From positions 1 through 6,033 of the forward strand of contig JABHYI010000173.1 of assembly GCA_018656255.1 (NCBI GenBank): DNA of 6,033 nt. Direction: 5' to 3'. How positions within the stretch are numbered: the first letter of the stretch is position 1; every line of letters begins with the position of its first letter. The translations under genes and the position numbers were made by a program. Source of the DNA: Bacteroidota bacterium (GTDB lineage: Bacteria; Bacteroidota; Bacteroidia; Flavobacteriales; Flavobacteriaceae). Below the pieces are notes generated by a model. It did not search any database and was not told where the DNA came from. It saw only the letters and a list, made by a program, of their open reading frames with translations. This document shows positions 4,805 to 6,033 of this stretch, one piece after another.

Positions 4805-6033
4805 ATGAGTACAGGAACTATCAATGTATCGGTAGAAAATATTTTCCCGCTTATAAAAAAGTTTTTATACAGTGATCACGAAATTTTTTTACGTGAGCTT
4901 GTAAGCAATGCTACAGATGCAACCTTAAAACTTAAACACCTAACAAATATTGGAGAAGCTAAAATAGAATACGGCAATCCTTTTATTGAAATCAAAATAG
5001 ATAAGGAAGGTAAAAAATTGCATATCACAGATCAAGGTGTTGGTATGACAAAAGATGAGGTAGAGAAATACATCAATCAAATTGCATTCTCTGGCGCAGA
5101 GGAGTTTATAGAAAAGTATAAAGACAAAAAAGGAGAAGATGCTGGAATCATTGGGCATTTTGGCCTTGGTTTCTATTCTGCCTTTATGGTAGCAGATAAT
5201 GTAGAAATTATCACAAAGAGTTATAAAGATGAACCCGCAGCACATTGGAGTTGTGATGGATCTCCTAACTACACGTTGGTTGAGGGAACAAAAACAGACA
5301 GAGGTACTGAGATTATCCTTCACATAAGCGAGGAGGAGGTAGCATTTTTAGAAGATGCGAAAATTACTGAGCTTTTAACTAAGTATAATAAGTTTATGCC
5401 TATTCCAATTAAATTTGGAATGAAGACAGAAACCCTTCCAAAGCCAGAAGATGCTAAAGAAGAAGATGCTGCACCTACCAAAGAGGTTGACAACATCATC
5501 AATAACCCAAGCCCAGCTTGGACAAAGCAGCCAAGTGAATTAAAGGATGAAGACTACTCTGGTTTTTACAGAGAGTTGTATCCTATGCAATTTGAGGAGC
5601 CACTCTTTAATATACACTTAAACGTTGACTATCCTTTTAACCTTACTGGAATTTTATATTTCCCGAAGATGAACAAGGATATGCAGATCCAAAAAGATAA
5701 AATACAGTTATACCAAAACCAGGTGTTTGTTACAGATAATGTAGAGGGTATTGTACCAGAATTCTTGACCATGCTTCGTGGTGTGATAGACTCGCCAGAT
5801 ATTCCTTTAAATGTTTCTCGTAGTTATTTGCAAGCAGATGGTGCTGTAAAGAAAATCTCAAGTTACATTACCCGTAAGGTAGGTGATAAATTAAAGAGCT
5901 TGTTTAATGACAACCGTGAGGAGTTTAACGCTAAGTGGGATGACATTAAAATAGTGATTGAGTATGGTATGCTAACCGAAGATAAATTCTTTGACAAAGC
6001 CCAAGACTTTATGTTGTACCCGACGGTAGATGG
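4805..6033 (+). CDS. htpG: Molecular chaperone HtpG (bacterial Hsp90), N-terminal 409 residues (partial)
   Basis: A cytosolic ATP-driven homodimeric chaperone that folds or protects client proteins, especially under heat stress. The gene runs off the window; 409 complete codons are seen, about two thirds of the usual 620-630. The GHKL ATPase domain shows LRELVSNATDA (29-39, with E31 and N35 at the catalytic and Mg-binding positions), ITDQGVGMT (74-82) and the lid-region GHFGLGFYSAFMVA (117-130; many relatives have GQFG). A charged linker follows (about 207-247). The middle domain includes EEPLFNIHLNVDYPF (264-278) and IPLNVSRSYLQ (333-343), where R338 is the ATP-contacting arginine. The C-terminal dimerisation domain lies beyond the window. 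The ATG at 4805 gives the normal MSTGTINVSVENIF start. The gene diverges from the TetR-type regulator with 196 bases between the starts. Confidence 0.97.
   Translation, partial: MSTGTINVSVENIFPLIKKFLYSDHEIFLRELVSNATDATLKLKHLTNIGEAKIEYGNPFIEIKIDKEGKKLHITDQGVGMTKDEVEKYINQIAFSGAEEFIEKYKDKKGEDAGIIGHFGLGFYSAFMVADNVEIITKSYKDEPAAHWSCDGSPNYTLVEGTKTDRGTEIILHISEEEVAFLEDAKITELLTKYNKFMPIPIKFGMKTETLPKPEDAKEEDAAPTKEVDNIINNPSPAWTKQPSELKDEDYSGFYRELYPMQFEEPLFNIHLNVDYPFNLTGILYFPKMNKDMQIQKDKIQLYQNQVFVTDNVEGIVPEFLTMLRGVIDSPDIPLNVSRSYLQADGAVKKISSYITRKVGDKLKSLFNDNREEFNAKWDDIKIVIEYGMLTEDKFFDKAQDFMLYPTVD

Noticed and set aside
4940..5502. Two minus-strand open frames (127 and 60 codons) inside htpG.
   Set aside because: They lie wholly antisense to unmistakable HtpG coding sequence; the Cys/Phe-rich or Ser-rich translations are typical of reverse-frame artefacts.

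Overview
The window looks like chromosomal DNA from a member of the Flavobacteriia (phylum Bacteroidota). The DNA is AT-rich. None of the five gene starts has a purine-rich Shine-Dalgarno sequence. Several upstream regions carry pieces of the Bacteroidota promoter pattern (TTTG, about 19 bases, TAnnTTTG), and all six genes read like flavobacterial versions of their families. The genus cannot be fixed from this sequence.

Layout. (1) 1-108, + strand: the last codons of a GAPDH gene, closed by an intrinsic terminator at 161-193. (2) 287-2382, + strand: a DEAD-box RNA helicase (with DEVD in motif II) followed 47 bases later by trmD, the tRNA m1G37 methyltransferase. This looks like an RNA/translation pair, ended by a strong hairpin terminator at 2386-2415. 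(3) 2416-2517: a convergent intergenic region with two small inverted repeats. (4) 2518-4608, - strand: a TetR-type regulator gene followed, 87 bases downstream, by an ABC1/AarF/UbiB-family atypical kinase gene. (5) 4609-4804: a divergent intergenic region with two palindromes and promoter-like sequences in both directions. (6) 4805-6033, + strand: the first two thirds of htpG (bacterial Hsp90), running off the end of the window.

The most notable point is that the ABC1 kinase gene is broken by one in-frame TAA at 2824-2826. The reading frame continues in the same phase for about 100 further codons that look like the normal C-terminus of the family. Restoring that one codon would give a protein of about 436 residues. 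The ATP-binding and catalytic motifs all lie before the stop.

GAPDH, the helicase, TrmD and HtpG are housekeeping or stress functions. The regulator-kinase pair is the least understood part. Its flanking palindromes (3853-3869, 4667-4688, 4699-4713) are candidate operators. I see no mobile element, CRISPR array, tRNA or rRNA, and no convincing evidence of a wholly new system.
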